Shown in pieces: positions 7,266 to 20,138 of a DNA stretch of 64,000 nt. How positions within the stretch are numbered: the stretch's first letter is position 1; every line of letters starts with the position of its first letter. Under the pieces are notes generated by a model. The model saw only the letters and a program-made list of their open reading frames with translations, ran no database searches and was not told the DNA's origin. The position numbers and the translations under genes were made by a program. The stretch covers positions 62,001 to 126,000 of the forward strand of contig NZ_BSTQ01000006.1 of NCBI RefSeq assembly GCF_030269605.1, written 5' to 3'. Source of the DNA: Lentzea sp. NBRC 105346 (lineage in GTDB: Bacteria > Actinomycetota > Actinomycetes > Mycobacteriales > Pseudonocardiaceae).

Positions 7266-8660
7266 ATGAGCAGCGGACTGGGCGTGCGGGCGCGGGTGTT
7301 GCGGCGGAAGCCGATTGAGCAGCTGACGCATCCTGGTAGTGGGATGCACCGGAGTCTCGGGGTCGGCCACCTCACGATGATCAGCATCGGGGCCACGCTG
7401 GGCACCGGCATCTTCGTGGTGCTGGGGCAGGCGGTTCCCGCCGCGGGGCCGGCGATCGTGCTGTCGTTCGTGCTGGCCGGCTTCACCGCTCTGTTCAGCG
7501 CGTTGAGCTACGCCGAACTGGCCGGCCTGATTCCCGCCAGCGGCTCCAGCTACTCCTATACCTACGCCACGCTCGGCGAACTGGTCGCGTGGGTGTGCGG
7601 CTGGTGCCTGATCCTCGAGTACGGCGTATCCGTCGCCGCCGTCGCGGTGGGCTGGGGCCAGTACGTGAACGAGCTGCTGGACCTGCTCTTCCACTTCCGG
7701 ATCCCGGACGCGTTGAGCCAGCCGCCGGGTGCGGGCGGCGTGGTGAACATCCCCGCGGTGCTGATCGTGGTCATCTCGATGCTCGTCCTGCTGGGCGGTG
7801 CGAAGGGCAGCGCGCGGACGAACACGATCCTGGTGTTCATCAAGGTCGGCGCCCTGGTGATCTTCTGCGCGGTGGCGTTCACGGCGTTCAAGGCCGGCAA
7901 CCTGAAGCCGTTCTTCCCGCTCGGCCTCGCCGGCATGAGCGCGGGTGCGGCGACGTTGTTCTTCTCCTACATCGGGTTCGACGCGGCGTCCACCGCGGGC
8001 GAAGAGGCGAAGAACCCTCAGAAAGACCTTCCCAGGGCGATCATCCTCAGCCTCGTCGTGATCACCGCGCTGTACTGCGCGGTGGCGCTCGCGGCCGTCG
8101 GCGCGATGCCGTGGCAGCAGTTCGAGGGCTCCGAGGCGGCCCTGAGCCGCGTTCTCACGGACAACGTGAGCGGCTCGATCTGGCCGATCCTGCTGTCTGT
8201 CGGCGCGGTCGTGGCGACGACCAGCGTCGTACTGACCGTCCTCTACGGACAGACGCGCATCCTTTACTCCATGGCGCGCGACGGGTTGATGCCGTCGTTG
8301 TTCGCGCGGCTGAGCCCGAACACGGGTGTGCCGTTCGCGAACACGATCATCGTGGGGCTGTTCATCGGCGTGCTGGCCGCGCTGGTGCCGTTGGGGGCGT
8401 TGGCGGACGCGACGAGCATCGGCACGCTGTTCGCGTTCGGACTGGTCAACGTGGCGGTGATCATCCTGCGGCGGACCAGGCCGGACGCGCCGCGCGGGTT
8501 CCGGGTGCCGTTCTCGCCGATCACGCCGTTGCTGGGTGTGGCGTTCTGCGTCTACATGATGTTCAGTCTTGGTGCGATCACGTGGGTGGCGTTCCTGCTG
8601 TGGATGCTCGTCGGGTTCGTCATCTACTTCGGGTACGGGATCAGGAAGGCGAATGTGTGA
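7266..8660 (+). CDS. APC-superfamily amino-acid permease
   Basis: A 464-residue integral membrane protein with about 12 hydrophobic helices. The N-terminal signature SIGATLGTGIFVVLGQA is the substrate-binding GxGIF region of amino acid/polyamine/organocation permeases, and SYAELAGLIPASGSSYSYTY is the conserved second-helix motif. It most resembles the cationic amino-acid transporter (CAT/YfnA) group. It is the first gene of a three-gene operon in which each stop overlaps the next start by 4 bases. With a GNAT acyltransferase and an N-succinylamino-acid-racemase-like enzyme downstream, import of (D-)amino acids for conversion is the likely role, though the exact substrate is not determined. 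Confidence 0.85.
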   Translation: MSSGLGVRARVLRRKPIEQLTHPGSGMHRSLGVGHLTMISIGATLGTGIFVVLGQAVPAAGPAIVLSFVLAGFTALFSALSYAELAGLIPASGSSYSYTYATLGELVAWVCGWCLILEYGVSVAAVAVGWGQYVNELLDLLFHFRIPDALSQPPGAGGVVNIPAVLIVVISMLVLLGGAKGSARTNTILVFIKVGALVIFCAVAFTAFKAGNLKPFFPLGLAGMSAGAATLFFSYIGFDAASTAGEEAKNPQKDLPRAIILSLVVITALYCAVALAAVGAMPWQQFEGSEAALSRVLTDNVSGSIWPILLSVGAVVATTSVVLTVLYGQTRILYSMARDGLMPSLFARLSPNTGVPFANTIIVGLFIGVLAALVPLGALADATSIGTLFAFGLVNVAVIILRRTRPDAPRGFRVPFSPITPLLGVAFCVYMMFSLGAITWVAFLLWMLVGFVIYFGYGIRKANV

Positions 8661-9391
8661 GCGTCGAGTTCGCCGAGGTACGTGACGTCGCGGGGATCGC
8701 CCGCGTCGCCGCGTACTTCTCGGAGGTCTGGAACACCACGGAGTCGGTGCTGTCGTCGGAGACGCTGCACTGCATCCGGCACGCGGGAGGGGCGGTGATC
8801 GGCGGGTTCGAGCACGACCGGCTGGTCGGGGCGACCGTCGCGGTCTTTGGGCCACCCGCGGACAGATCGGTGTACTCGATGATCGCGGCCGCGCAACCCG
8901 GCGTCGGGCTGCCGTTGAAGCTCGCGCAGCGGGACTGGGCGCTGGCCGCGGGCGCGACGACGATGCGCTGGACCTACGACCCGCTGGTGTCGCGCAACGC
9001 GCGGTTCAACCTCGTCAAGCTCGGCGCCGTCGTCACCGAGTACACAGTGGACTTCTACGGGCCGATGAACGACGGCGTCAACGACGGCGACGAGAGCGAC
9101 CGGCTGACCGTCAGCTGGGACCTCACCGCCAAGCCGCGGCCCGAACCCCTGGGTGGTCCGACCGGGCAGACCCTGCGCGTGGCACCGGACGGCGGGCCGT
9201 TGGAGGTCACCGACGGCGAGACGATCTGGTGCCGCGTGCCGTCCGATGTGGTCACCCTGCGCGGCGAGGACCGGGAGGCCGCGCTCGCGTGGCGCAAGGC
9301 CGTGCGCGATGTGCTGACCGAGGCGTTCGCCGAGGGGTACGTCGCGACATCGATGTCCAGGGCGAGCTGGTACCGGTTGGAGCGCAAGTGA
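8657..9391 (+). CDS. GNAT-family N-acyltransferase, probably an amino-acid N-succinyltransferase
   Basis: The GTG start overlaps the permease stop (GTGA), and its own stop overlaps the next GTG. The 244-residue protein shows a GNAT-like core: a strand with GAVIGGFEHDRLVGATVAVF, then SVYSMIAAAQPGVGLPLKLAQRDWALAAGA where acyl-CoA binding is expected, and WTYDPLVSRNARFNLVKLGA. In several bacteria a GNAT succinyltransferase is encoded next to an N-succinylamino-acid racemase, giving an irreversible D-to-L amino-acid conversion (described in Geobacillus kaustophilus). The operon here fits that scheme, but the acyl donor (succinyl- or acetyl-CoA) cannot be read from sequence. Confidence 0.7.
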   Translation: MSVEFAEVRDVAGIARVAAYFSEVWNTTESVLSSETLHCIRHAGGAVIGGFEHDRLVGATVAVFGPPADRSVYSMIAAAQPGVGLPLKLAQRDWALAAGATTMRWTYDPLVSRNARFNLVKLGAVVTEYTVDFYGPMNDGVNDGDESDRLTVSWDLTAKPRPEPLGGPTGQTLRVAPDGGPLEVTDGETIWCRVPSDVVTLRGEDREAALAWRKAVRDVLTEAFAEGYVATSMSRASWYRLERK

Positions 9392-10488
9392 AGATCGAAC
9401 GCATCGAGCTGCTGCACGTCGCGATCCCGCTGGTGTCGCCGTTTCGCACCTCGTTCGGCACGATGACGACGAAGGACACGTTCCTGCTGCGCGTCGTCAC
9501 CGACGTCGCGGAGGGCTGGGCGGAGTTCGCGGCGGACCCGGAACCGTTGTACTGCTCGGAGTTCGTCGCCGCGGCGGAGATCGTGCTCGCGGACCACCTG
9601 GTGCCGCGCGTGACCCCCGAGATCACCTCGGCCCAGGTCGCGCCGCTGACCGAGGCGATCAAGGGACACAAGCTCGCCAAGGCCACGCTGGAGACCGCGA
9701 TCCTCGACGCCGAGCTGCGCTCGTACGGCATGCCGATCGGTGCTTTCCTCGGTGCCACAAAGGATCGCGTGCCGTCCGGGGTGTCGGTCGGCATCAAGGA
9801 CTCGATCAAGGCGTTGATCGAAGACGTCGAGGGCTACCTCGCCGAGGGATATCTGCGGATCAAGCTCAAGATCGAGCCGGGCTGGGACGTGGAGCCCGTT
9901 CGCGAGGTGCGGCAACGGTTCGGCGACATCCTGTTGCAGGTCGACGCGAACACCGCGTACACGCTGGCGGACGCCGAACACCTGCGGCGGCTGGACGAGT
10001 TCGACCTGTTGCTCATCGAGCAGCCGCTCGCGGAGGACGACATCCGCGGGCATTCGCTGCTGGCGCAACGGGTTCGCACGCCGATCTGTCTCGACGAGTC
10101 GATCACGTCGGCGAAGGACGCGGCGACGGCCATCGCGCTCGACGCGTGCCGCGTCGTGAACATCAAACCGGCGCGCGTCGGCGGGTATCTCGAAGCGCGA
10201 CGGATTCACGACGTCGCGGTGGCGCACGGGATTCCCGTGTGGTGCGGCGGAATGCTGGAGACCGGCGTCGGGCGCGGGCCGAACCTGGCGCTCGCCGCGC
10301 TGCCCGGTTTCGTGCTGCCCGGCGACGTCTCGGCGTCGAAGCGCTACTTCGCCGAGGACATCACCGAACCGTTCGAGCTGGTCGACGGGTACCAGATCGT
10401 GCCGACCGGGCCGGGCATCGGGATCGATCCGATCCCAGGGACGTTGCGCCGCTTCACGACCGCTACCCGGACGCTGTACAGCTCCTGA
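9388..10488 (+). CDS. Enolase-superfamily racemase: N-succinylamino-acid racemase / o-succinylbenzoate synthase family
   Basis: A 366-residue member of the MenC/NSAR branch of the enolase superfamily. Visible active-site residues are the KxK lysine motif (RIKLKIEPGWD), three metal-binding acids in VDANTAY, LLIEQPL and CLDESI, and the opposite catalytic lysine in VVNIKPARVGG. Members interconvert D- and L-N-acylamino acids or make o-succinylbenzoate for menaquinone. No other menaquinone gene is nearby, while a GNAT acyltransferase and an amino-acid permease are in the same coupled operon, so the racemase role is favoured. The 3' end overlaps the convergent HD-domain gene by 26 bases. Confidence 0.8.
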   Translation: MKIERIELLHVAIPLVSPFRTSFGTMTTKDTFLLRVVTDVAEGWAEFAADPEPLYCSEFVAAAEIVLADHLVPRVTPEITSAQVAPLTEAIKGHKLAKATLETAILDAELRSYGMPIGAFLGATKDRVPSGVSVGIKDSIKALIEDVEGYLAEGYLRIKLKIEPGWDVEPVREVRQRFGDILLQVDANTAYTLADAEHLRRLDEFDLLLIEQPLAEDDIRGHSLLAQRVRTPICLDESITSAKDAATAIALDACRVVNIKPARVGGYLEARRIHDVAVAHGIPVWCGGMLETGVGRGPNLALAALPGFVLPGDVSASKRYFAEDITEPFELVDGYQIVPTGPGIGIDPIPGTLRRFTTATRTLYSS

Positions 10489-11056
10489 GCTCGCGTTCGA
10501 GGTTCGCTCGGGCGCGCTGTTCCCAGCGCGTCCGGGCGGCCTCGGTCTGGTAGATCGGGTCGCGGGCGAGCAGGCGCCGCAGGACGTTCCCGCGGCCGGT
10601 GCGCCAGGCCTCGTCGTCGTACATCGAGTACTCCTCGCGTACGGCGCTCGCATACCGGTCGTACTCGTCGCGGTCCGCCGCGAGGATCGCGAGGTCGGCG
10701 TCCAGAAACGCCTGCGCCACCGGGTCTTCCGACGAGTGCGTGATCGTGGCCAGCACGATGTGCTCGACGCGGTCCGCGGCCCACGCGGGTACGTGCTCGC
10801 GCGCCCAGGCCGCGCTGGCCCGCTCGTCGTCGCCCGGCTTGCCGTCGTAGATCACGTCGTGCGCACACGCGGCCAGCACGAGCACCGCGAAATCCACGAT
10901 CCCCAGGCCGAGGTCCTCGACGAGCAACGTCACGTCGCGCAGCACGGCGTTCACGTGGTCCGCGTTGTGGTACTTGCGATGTGGCTCGGCGTAACGCTGT
11001 TCCAGCTCGTCAGCGCCGTCCTCGGAACCGCCCGCCGCGAGCCACTCCTCCCTCAC
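10463..11056 (-). CDS. HD-domain protein, predicted metal-dependent hydrolase
   Basis: A 197-residue protein with an HD superfamily pattern: RYAEPHRKYHNADHV supplies the first histidines, ACAHDVIYDGKPGDDE the His-Asp pair, and the C-terminal FLDADLAILA another acid. It resembles the family of predicted HD hydrolases often labelled by similarity to an NMDA-receptor subunit fragment, a name without functional meaning. The GTG start overlaps the stop of the upstream glycosyltransferase by 4 bases, so the two are co-translated. The substrate is unknown. It converges on and overlaps the racemase gene end by 26 bases. Confidence 0.75.
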   Translation of the reverse strand: MREEWLAAGGSEDGADELEQRYAEPHRKYHNADHVNAVLRDVTLLVEDLGLGIVDFAVLVLAACAHDVIYDGKPGDDERASAAWAREHVPAWAADRVEHIVLATITHSSEDPVAQAFLDADLAILAADRDEYDRYASAVREEYSMYDDEAWRTGRGNVLRRLLARDPIYQTEAARTRWEQRARANLERELRSCTASG

Positions 11057-12150
11057 CGGAGCTCGGCCTCGATCACTTCCGCTGCCGCTGATGCGCCGCC
11101 GGCCAGTTGGATCATCGCCTGCATGTCCTTGAGGCGCGCGGTGATCGCCGGGTCGGCCATCACCTGGTGCGCCAAGGATCGCAGGCTTTCCGCGCTCACC
11201 GCGTCGGGATCGAGCAACACGCCGAGCCCGAGCTCCTCGACGCGCATGCCGTTGAGGGCCTGGTCCGCCATGCGCGGCACGACGATCATCGGCACGCCGT
11301 GCACCAGCGCCTCCATCACCCCGCTCATGCCGCCGTTGGTGAGGAACACGCCGGCGTGCGCGAGCACGTCGACCTGCGGCACGCACGCGTGCACCTCGAC
11401 GTTCGGCGGCACGATCATGGGTGGGCGGCCGACGACGACCATGTGCCACGGCATGCCTTCCACGGCGCCAACGCACTCGTGTTCGAACCCGCCGAGCGAC
11501 GCCAGTACGACCGGATCGCCGCCGTTGCGCGGGGTCCACGAGCCCTGGAAGCCGCGGTCGCCGACGCACGGCCCGACGAACGCGAAGCGGTCGTCGAACG
11601 AGTCGCCCTCGTACTGGAACTCGCGCGGGAACAACGCGATCCTGCGGCGCGACAACGACATGAACTCGGGCAGCGGCCCGCCGACGAGCGCGTGCACGTC
11701 GGTGAAGAACGTCATGACCTCGGGTTTGCCCCAGTCCACCGGTACGCCGGCCTGACCGAGCGACCACACCTGGTTGCTGCTCAGAATCGTGGCGAGCTGG
11801 ATGTCCGGCACGTCGTGGCGGCGGGCGATGAGCGCGCCCGCCCAGGAGCCGATGTCCCACAACACCATGTCCGGCAGGTCGTGCTCGAAAGCCTTGCCGA
11901 GCACGGGAAGCGTGGTCACCGTCTCCTCGTAGACGAGCCGGGCCGCGTCGTAGAGCGATGGCGGCAGCATCTCGGGGATCGTCGACTCGTACCGGACCGG
12001 GCACGCGCCCGTGCTGCGGACCGCGTCGGTGAATCGGTCGGTGACCGGGCAACTGACGCGGTGGCCGCGGCGCACGAGCTCGGCGAGCAGCCCGAGAACG
12101 GGGTACACGTGACCCCGTTCCGGCAGGACGAAAACCGCTATGTGCGCCAT
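11053..12150 (-). CDS. MGT-type (GT1) glycosyltransferase
   Basis: A 365-residue protein with the GT-B fold of macrolide-type UDP-glycosyltransferases. The N-terminus HIAVFVLPERGHVYPVLGLL is the acceptor-side Rossmann start, and the C-terminal donor-binding motif FLTNGGMSGVMEALVHGVP followed by DQ is the nucleotide-sugar site. Relatives glycosylate and inactivate macrolides or decorate small hydrophobic metabolites, using UDP-sugars in the cytoplasm. It is slightly shorter than the usual 390-420 residues. It is followed by the HD gene (4-base overlap); upstream, the GMC oxidoreductase gene ends 24 bases before its start, so all may belong to one leftward transcript beginning at hrpB. Confidence 0.8.
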   Translation of the reverse strand: MAHIAVFVLPERGHVYPVLGLLAELVRRGHRVSCPVTDRFTDAVRSTGACPVRYESTIPEMLPPSLYDAARLVYEETVTTLPVLGKAFEHDLPDMVLWDIGSWAGALIARRHDVPDIQLATILSSNQVWSLGQAGVPVDWGKPEVMTFFTDVHALVGGPLPEFMSLSRRRIALFPREFQYEGDSFDDRFAFVGPCVGDRGFQGSWTPRNGGDPVVLASLGGFEHECVGAVEGMPWHMVVVGRPPMIVPPNVEVHACVPQVDVLAHAGVFLTNGGMSGVMEALVHGVPMIVVPRMADQALNGMRVEELGLGVLLDPDAVSAESLRSLAHQVMADPAITARLKDMQAMIQLAGGASAAAEVIEAELR

Positions 12151-12174
12151 GTTGTCATTAACGTTGTTCGGTTC

Positions 12175-16058
<3,884 letters not shown>

Positions 16059-16085
16059 AGCAGGTGAGTGTGTCAGGGTTGGACC

Positions 16086-17135
16086 ATGGTGCTGAGGGGT
16101 GTGCTGGCTCTGGCGGCGGTCGCGCGGACAGCGAGGACGCTCGCACAGTGGCGGCGCGTGCCGGACCTGTCCGCGGCGGAAGCGACGGCCACGGTCGCCG
16201 CGATCGTGCCCGCGCGCAACGAGGAGGCGACGCTCCCTGAGCTCCTGCCCGCACTGAAGCGCCAGGTCAGCCGCTTGATCGTGGTCGACGACGGGTCGAC
16301 CGACCGCACCGGTGAGATCGCGGGCGAGCACGCCGAGGTCGTCCACGCGGACGGGCCGCCGGAGGGCTGGGCGGGCAAGGTGCACGCGATGCACCTCGGT
16401 GTTCGGGCGACGAACGACGAGGAGTGGCTGCTGTTCATGGACGCGGACTGCGTCCCGGCGCCGAACCTCGTGCCGCGCCTCGTCGCGACCGCCGAGGAGC
16501 TCGGCGCGGATCTGGTGTCCATATCGGCACGATCGGAAACGGCCGACCCGGGGTGGTGGTTCCTGCTGCCCGCGTTCAACACATTGGTCTTCGAGGGCTC
16601 GCCGCCGGACGGCAGGGGCGTGACGGCGCTCGCTGTCGGGCACTGCATCCTGGTGCGGCGCAAGGCTTTCGAGCTCGCCGGTGGCTGGGAGGCGCTGGCG
16701 GCCTCGCACGCCGACGACGTCGGCATCGCCACCGCGATCCGGGACTCCGGTGGTGTGCCGCGGTTCGTGGACGGCGGCGCGGCGCTGACGACGTCCGGCC
16801 TCGCCGGTGTCGGACAGACCTGGCGGTCGCTGCGCAAGAGCATCGTCGGGGGATCGCACGAGATCCTCGGTGACCGCGCCAAGCTGTTGCTCGGCATCGC
16901 CGGCGTGCTGCACATCCTGTACGGCCTGGCGCCGGTCTTCGCGGCCCGGCGGTCGAAGCTCGCGCTGATCGCGTGGGCGGCGCAGTCGGCGGCGCACCTC
17001 GAGTTCGTCCGCCGCGTCGGCCAGCCGAAGGCCTCGGCCGTGCTGGCGCCGTTCTCGTGGGCCGCGATCGGCGTGTTCCTGCTGGACTGCGCGCTGCACC
17101 GGGACACGACGTGGAAGGGCCGCCGCGTTGGTTGA
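16086..17135 (+). CDS. Family 2 glycosyltransferase, membrane-associated
   Basis: A 349-residue GT-A enzyme. The start of the domain is VAAIVPARNEEATLPELLPA, followed by VVDDGSTDRTGEIAGE (nucleotide-sugar binding) and a D-x-D type motif in FMDADCVPAP. Two or three hydrophobic segments at the C-terminal end (LLLGIAGVLHILYGLAPVF and around residue 300-335) indicate membrane attachment. It resembles glycosyltransferases that act on lipid or carotenoid acceptors (CrtQ/HpnB-like). The ATG at 16086 is preferred over GTG at 16068. The gene is divergent from hrpB and overlaps the next gene by 8 bases. Confidence 0.8.
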   Translation: MVLRGVLALAAVARTARTLAQWRRVPDLSAAEATATVAAIVPARNEEATLPELLPALKRQVSRLIVVDDGSTDRTGEIAGEHAEVVHADGPPEGWAGKVHAMHLGVRATNDEEWLLFMDADCVPAPNLVPRLVATAEELGADLVSISARSETADPGWWFLLPAFNTLVFEGSPPDGRGVTALAVGHCILVRRKAFELAGGWEALAASHADDVGIATAIRDSGGVPRFVDGGAALTTSGLAGVGQTWRSLRKSIVGGSHEILGDRAKLLLGIAGVLHILYGLAPVFAARRSKLALIAWAAQSAAHLEFVRRVGQPKASAVLAPFSWAAIGVFLLDCALHRDTTWKGRRVG

Positions 17136-17937
17136 CCCGCTCCGCGACCCCGACGACCCGGAACTGCTCGACCCGTACCGGGCCCGCGAGCTGGCGTCGT
17201 TGATCGAGACGACGCGGCTCGCCTCCGGCGCGGTGCGCTACGGCAAGGTCGGCCGCGTCGGCTGCGCCCAGGTCGTGGTCAACCGCGAGAACCCGCTGCC
17301 GTCCGGCAACTTCGCATGCGCGCTGGACGGATCGTCCGTCGAGGTCGCGGGCACGTTGCTGCGGCTGGAGCAAACGTTTGCGGACGTGGGTCGCGCCGAG
17401 GCCGTCGTGTACGCGTCGCCGACGACCGTCGACGAGATCGAGGGCATCGCGGACGACTCCGGCTGGTACGCCGTCGAGGAACTGCTCGCCATGGTGCACC
17501 GCGGAACCGTCGAGGTCGCGAACGTCCGGCGCGCGGTCGACGCGGACCTGCCGGGCATCGCGGAGCTGCTGTCCGACGAGCTGGTCGGCGCCAGGTCGCG
17601 GCTGCTCAAGCACCTCGGCCACCGCTTGGACGATCCGCGGTGCGTGCTGCTCGTCGTGGACGACGGCGAGCGCCTGGCCGGGTTCGCCGGTGGTTTCGCC
17701 GAACGCGGCGTCGGGCTCGTCGAGCAGGTGGTCGTGCGGCCCGCCCGGCGCCGGCGTGGCGTCGGGCGCGACCTCGTGCACGGCACGGTCATGGCGCTGC
17801 GGTCGGCCGGGGCGTTGCTGGTCGCGGCCCAGGTCGACGAGGGCGGTGCGGGGGAGCGGTTCGCCGACGCGTGCGGCTTCACCGCCGCCTACCCCGTCAC
17901 CGCCTACGTGCGCCGGGTCGACGAGCTACTTGAGTGA
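17128..17937 (+). CDS. GNAT-family N-acetyltransferase with an N-terminal extension
   Basis: A 269-residue protein. The C-terminal GNAT domain (about residues 130-260) has the acetyl-CoA-binding motif VVVRPARRRRGVGRDLVHG (consensus R/Q-x-x-G-x-G/A) and the following FADACGFTAAYPV. Residues 1-120 form an additional domain that looks like a degenerate second acetyltransferase-like half (VVVNRENPLPSGNFACALDG). The start codon TTG at 17128 overlaps the glycosyltransferase stop, so the two are probably co-translated. The substrate is not predictable. The 3' end overlaps the convergent acyltransferase gene by 12 bases. Confidence 0.75.
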   Translation: MVDPLRDPDDPELLDPYRARELASLIETTRLASGAVRYGKVGRVGCAQVVVNRENPLPSGNFACALDGSSVEVAGTLLRLEQTFADVGRAEAVVYASPTTVDEIEGIADDSGWYAVEELLAMVHRGTVEVANVRRAVDADLPGIAELLSDELVGARSRLLKHLGHRLDDPRCVLLVVDDGERLAGFAGGFAERGVGLVEQVVVRPARRRRGVGRDLVHGTVMALRSAGALLVAAQVDEGGAGERFADACGFTAAYPVTAYVRRVDELLE

Positions 17938-20013
17938 GGCCGCCAGCATCGGCTTCAGGGTGCGGCTGAACTCGGCGTTGAGGTGGTCCTGGTCGTAGTA
18001 GACCGCGACGTTGCCGACGACCGCGTGGCACCGCTGCTCGTCGCAGAAGTGATCCGTCAGGTCGACGAGCGTCACGTTCGGGTTCGACCGCGCCACCTCG
18101 GTGAGCGGGTCGGCCGGCTGCGCCTTCGAACGTTCGACCGCGCACGCGCCGGGGTTCGCCGGGTTGAGCGCGACGCAGTCCGGTGAGCGCACCTCGCCGT
18201 TGAGCGGCGGATCGGTGAGCACGACGACGCGCGCGCCCGCGTCCGTCCACTTGCGCCAGCGCGGTTCCAGGCCCGCGCGGTACTGCTCGGTCTGGGAGCG
18301 GCCGCTGCGGTCGTCCACGGACTCCCGGCGTGCGAAGAACGACAGGAACACCATCGACGGCATGTCGGCCGCGACCACGTCGGTCATCCGTGAAGTCCAG
18401 TCCGTGCACCGCTTCGTGTCCTCTTCGGACGCCTTGCCGCGGTAACCGGTGAACCGCACGTCGGCGAACGGGCAGCCGCCCAGCAGTCCGAGCTTGAGCA
18501 CCCACCTCCGTTCGCGCGCCAGCTCGAACAGCGGTGCCTGCCACTGCTGGGCGTGCGAGTCGCCGACCAGCCAGACCTTCTCGGCCGATGACGCGCCACC
18601 GCTGAAGTCGCAGATGGACGTCGTGGGCTTGTCGCCCGCCTTGTGCTCGTCGGTCAGGCGGCACTCGGGCGCGTTGCGCCAGTACTCGTTGACGGGCCCC
18701 ATCGCGACCGTGCGAGCCGGTCCGAGCGGGTTCGGGCAGCCGTTCGTCGCGATCATCGCGGCAGCACCGTGGCACGGGCCGCCGATACCGGCCGCCGCGT
18801 CGCGTTCGGCCTGCGCCACGTGCCTGGTGTAGGTCCACTGCAGGCCGCCGGCCAGCACCGACACGACGACGAGCCCGGCCACCATGCCCGCGAAGGTGAG
18901 CCGCGAGCTCCGGACCAGCGGCCCCCACTCCATGCCGCGGTCCTCGATCACCACCTTCGACACCCAGGCGAGCACCAGCGACACCGCGAGCACCCCGAGC
19001 AGCTGCGGCGTCGTGAGCTCGCCCACTACGAACGGCGCTACCAGCAGCACCGGCCAGTGCCACAGGTACAGCGAGTAGCTGATGCCGCCGACGAACTGCA
19101 CCGGCCAGGACGCGGTCACCGCGGTGTGCCACTGCCGTCCGGACCGCAGTCCGGAGATGATCACCAGACCGGTGCCCGCGGCCGGCACGAGCGCGGTGTA
19201 GCCGGGGAACGGCGTGTGGTGGTCGTACGCGAGCGCGGAGAAGACGATCAACATGAAGCCGAGGAACGCCGCGAGCCCGGCGATCTTCTCGGACAAGACG
19301 AGCTTGCTCGCGGCCAGCGCGACGCCCGCGCCGATCGCGAACTCCCAGACGCGCACGGGTGTGATGAAGTACGCCTCGCTGGGGTGCGCGCTGGTCCAGT
19401 ACACGCTGAACGCCAGCGACAGCGCGCCCATCACGGCGACGCCCGCGACGACCCAGCGCCTGCGGCCGATCTTGAAGAACAGCAGCAGAAGCAGTGGCCA
19501 GAACAGGTAGAACTGCTCCTCGACCGACAGCGACCAGTAGTGCCGCACGAGACTGGCCGCCGCGTTCGCCGCCGAGTAGTCGACGGACTTGGCCGCGAGC
19601 AGCCAGTTCTCCCAGTAGGTCGCGGCGGCGAACGACTCCCAGGCCGTCGCCTCCCAGCGCGGGTAGGGCAGCAGCAGGTACGCCAGGCCGATGCTGAGGC
19701 CGAGGACGACGAACGCGGCGGGCAGCAGCCGCCGCACGCGTCTGGCGTAGAAGCGTCTCAGTCGTACGCGTCCGGTGCGAATGATCTCGCGGTCGAGGTG
19801 CGAGGTGATCAGGTAGCCGGAGATGACGAAGAAGACGTCGACGCCGACGTAACCGCCGGTCAGGCCCTTGGGCCACAGGTGGTTGACGACGACGGCCAGC
19901 ACCGCGACCGCCCGCAGTGCCTGGATGTCCGTGCGAAATCCGTTGCCACGGCTTGTGGTGGCCGCAGCCTTCGGCCCGACGTCCGTCGGACGCCGGTCGG
20001 TTGACGTGCTCAT
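17926..20013 (-). CDS. OafA/YrhL-type membrane acyltransferase with C-terminal SGNH domain
   Basis: A 695-residue protein. The N-terminal part has about 10-11 membrane helices with the acyltransferase-3 signature: RAVAVLAVVVNHLWP (catalytic His), FFVISGYLITSHLDRE and YARRVRRLLPAAF. After a final helix near residue 380, an extracytoplasmic SGNH-hydrolase-like domain follows, with VWLVGDSHAQQW (Ser block) and a DxxH-type motif near YYDQDHLN. Such fusions transfer acyl groups across the membrane to polysaccharides, peptidoglycan or lipids on the outer face. It is a single gene, with MFS and other envelope genes around it. The acceptor is unknown. Confidence 0.85.
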   Translation of the reverse strand: MSTSTDRRPTDVGPKAAATTSRGNGFRTDIQALRAVAVLAVVVNHLWPKGLTGGYVGVDVFFVISGYLITSHLDREIIRTGRVRLRRFYARRVRRLLPAAFVVLGLSIGLAYLLLPYPRWEATAWESFAAATYWENWLLAAKSVDYSAANAAASLVRHYWSLSVEEQFYLFWPLLLLLFFKIGRRRWVVAGVAVMGALSLAFSVYWTSAHPSEAYFITPVRVWEFAIGAGVALAASKLVLSEKIAGLAAFLGFMLIVFSALAYDHHTPFPGYTALVPAAGTGLVIISGLRSGRQWHTAVTASWPVQFVGGISYSLYLWHWPVLLVAPFVVGELTTPQLLGVLAVSLVLAWVSKVVIEDRGMEWGPLVRSSRLTFAGMVAGLVVVSVLAGGLQWTYTRHVAQAERDAAAGIGGPCHGAAAMIATNGCPNPLGPARTVAMGPVNEYWRNAPECRLTDEHKAGDKPTTSICDFSGGASSAEKVWLVGDSHAQQWQAPLFELARERRWVLKLGLLGGCPFADVRFTGYRGKASEEDTKRCTDWTSRMTDVVAADMPSMVFLSFFARRESVDDRSGRSQTEQYRAGLEPRWRKWTDAGARVVVLTDPPLNGEVRSPDCVALNPANPGACAVERSKAQPADPLTEVARSNPNVTLVDLTDHFCDEQRCHAVVGNVAVYYDQDHLNAEFSRTLKPMLAASLK

Positions 20014-20138
20014 ATTTGGTTTTCCCCCAGTTGTCGCTGCAGATAGGTCGCGCGAGGGGGCACGGAGGTTGCATCCGATTTGCGGGGAATATTTAGTTGC
20101 CGCGTGACATATCCTTAGCAGGGCTAAGGGAGGCGCGG

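Noticed and set aside
7239..8855. 538-codon open frame on the minus strand opposite the permease and GNAT
   Set aside because: It is an Arg/Pro/His-rich shadow typical of high-GC DNA, antisense to well-supported genes and without any domain.
9055..10653. Long minus-strand frame across the racemase
   Set aside because: Shadow of the GNAT/racemase operon; no protein-like motifs.
16059..17099. N-terminal extension of the HrpB frame
   Set aside because: It lies antisense to the GT2 glycosyltransferase and contains only repetitive Arg-rich sequence; the helicase homology begins after GTG 16058.
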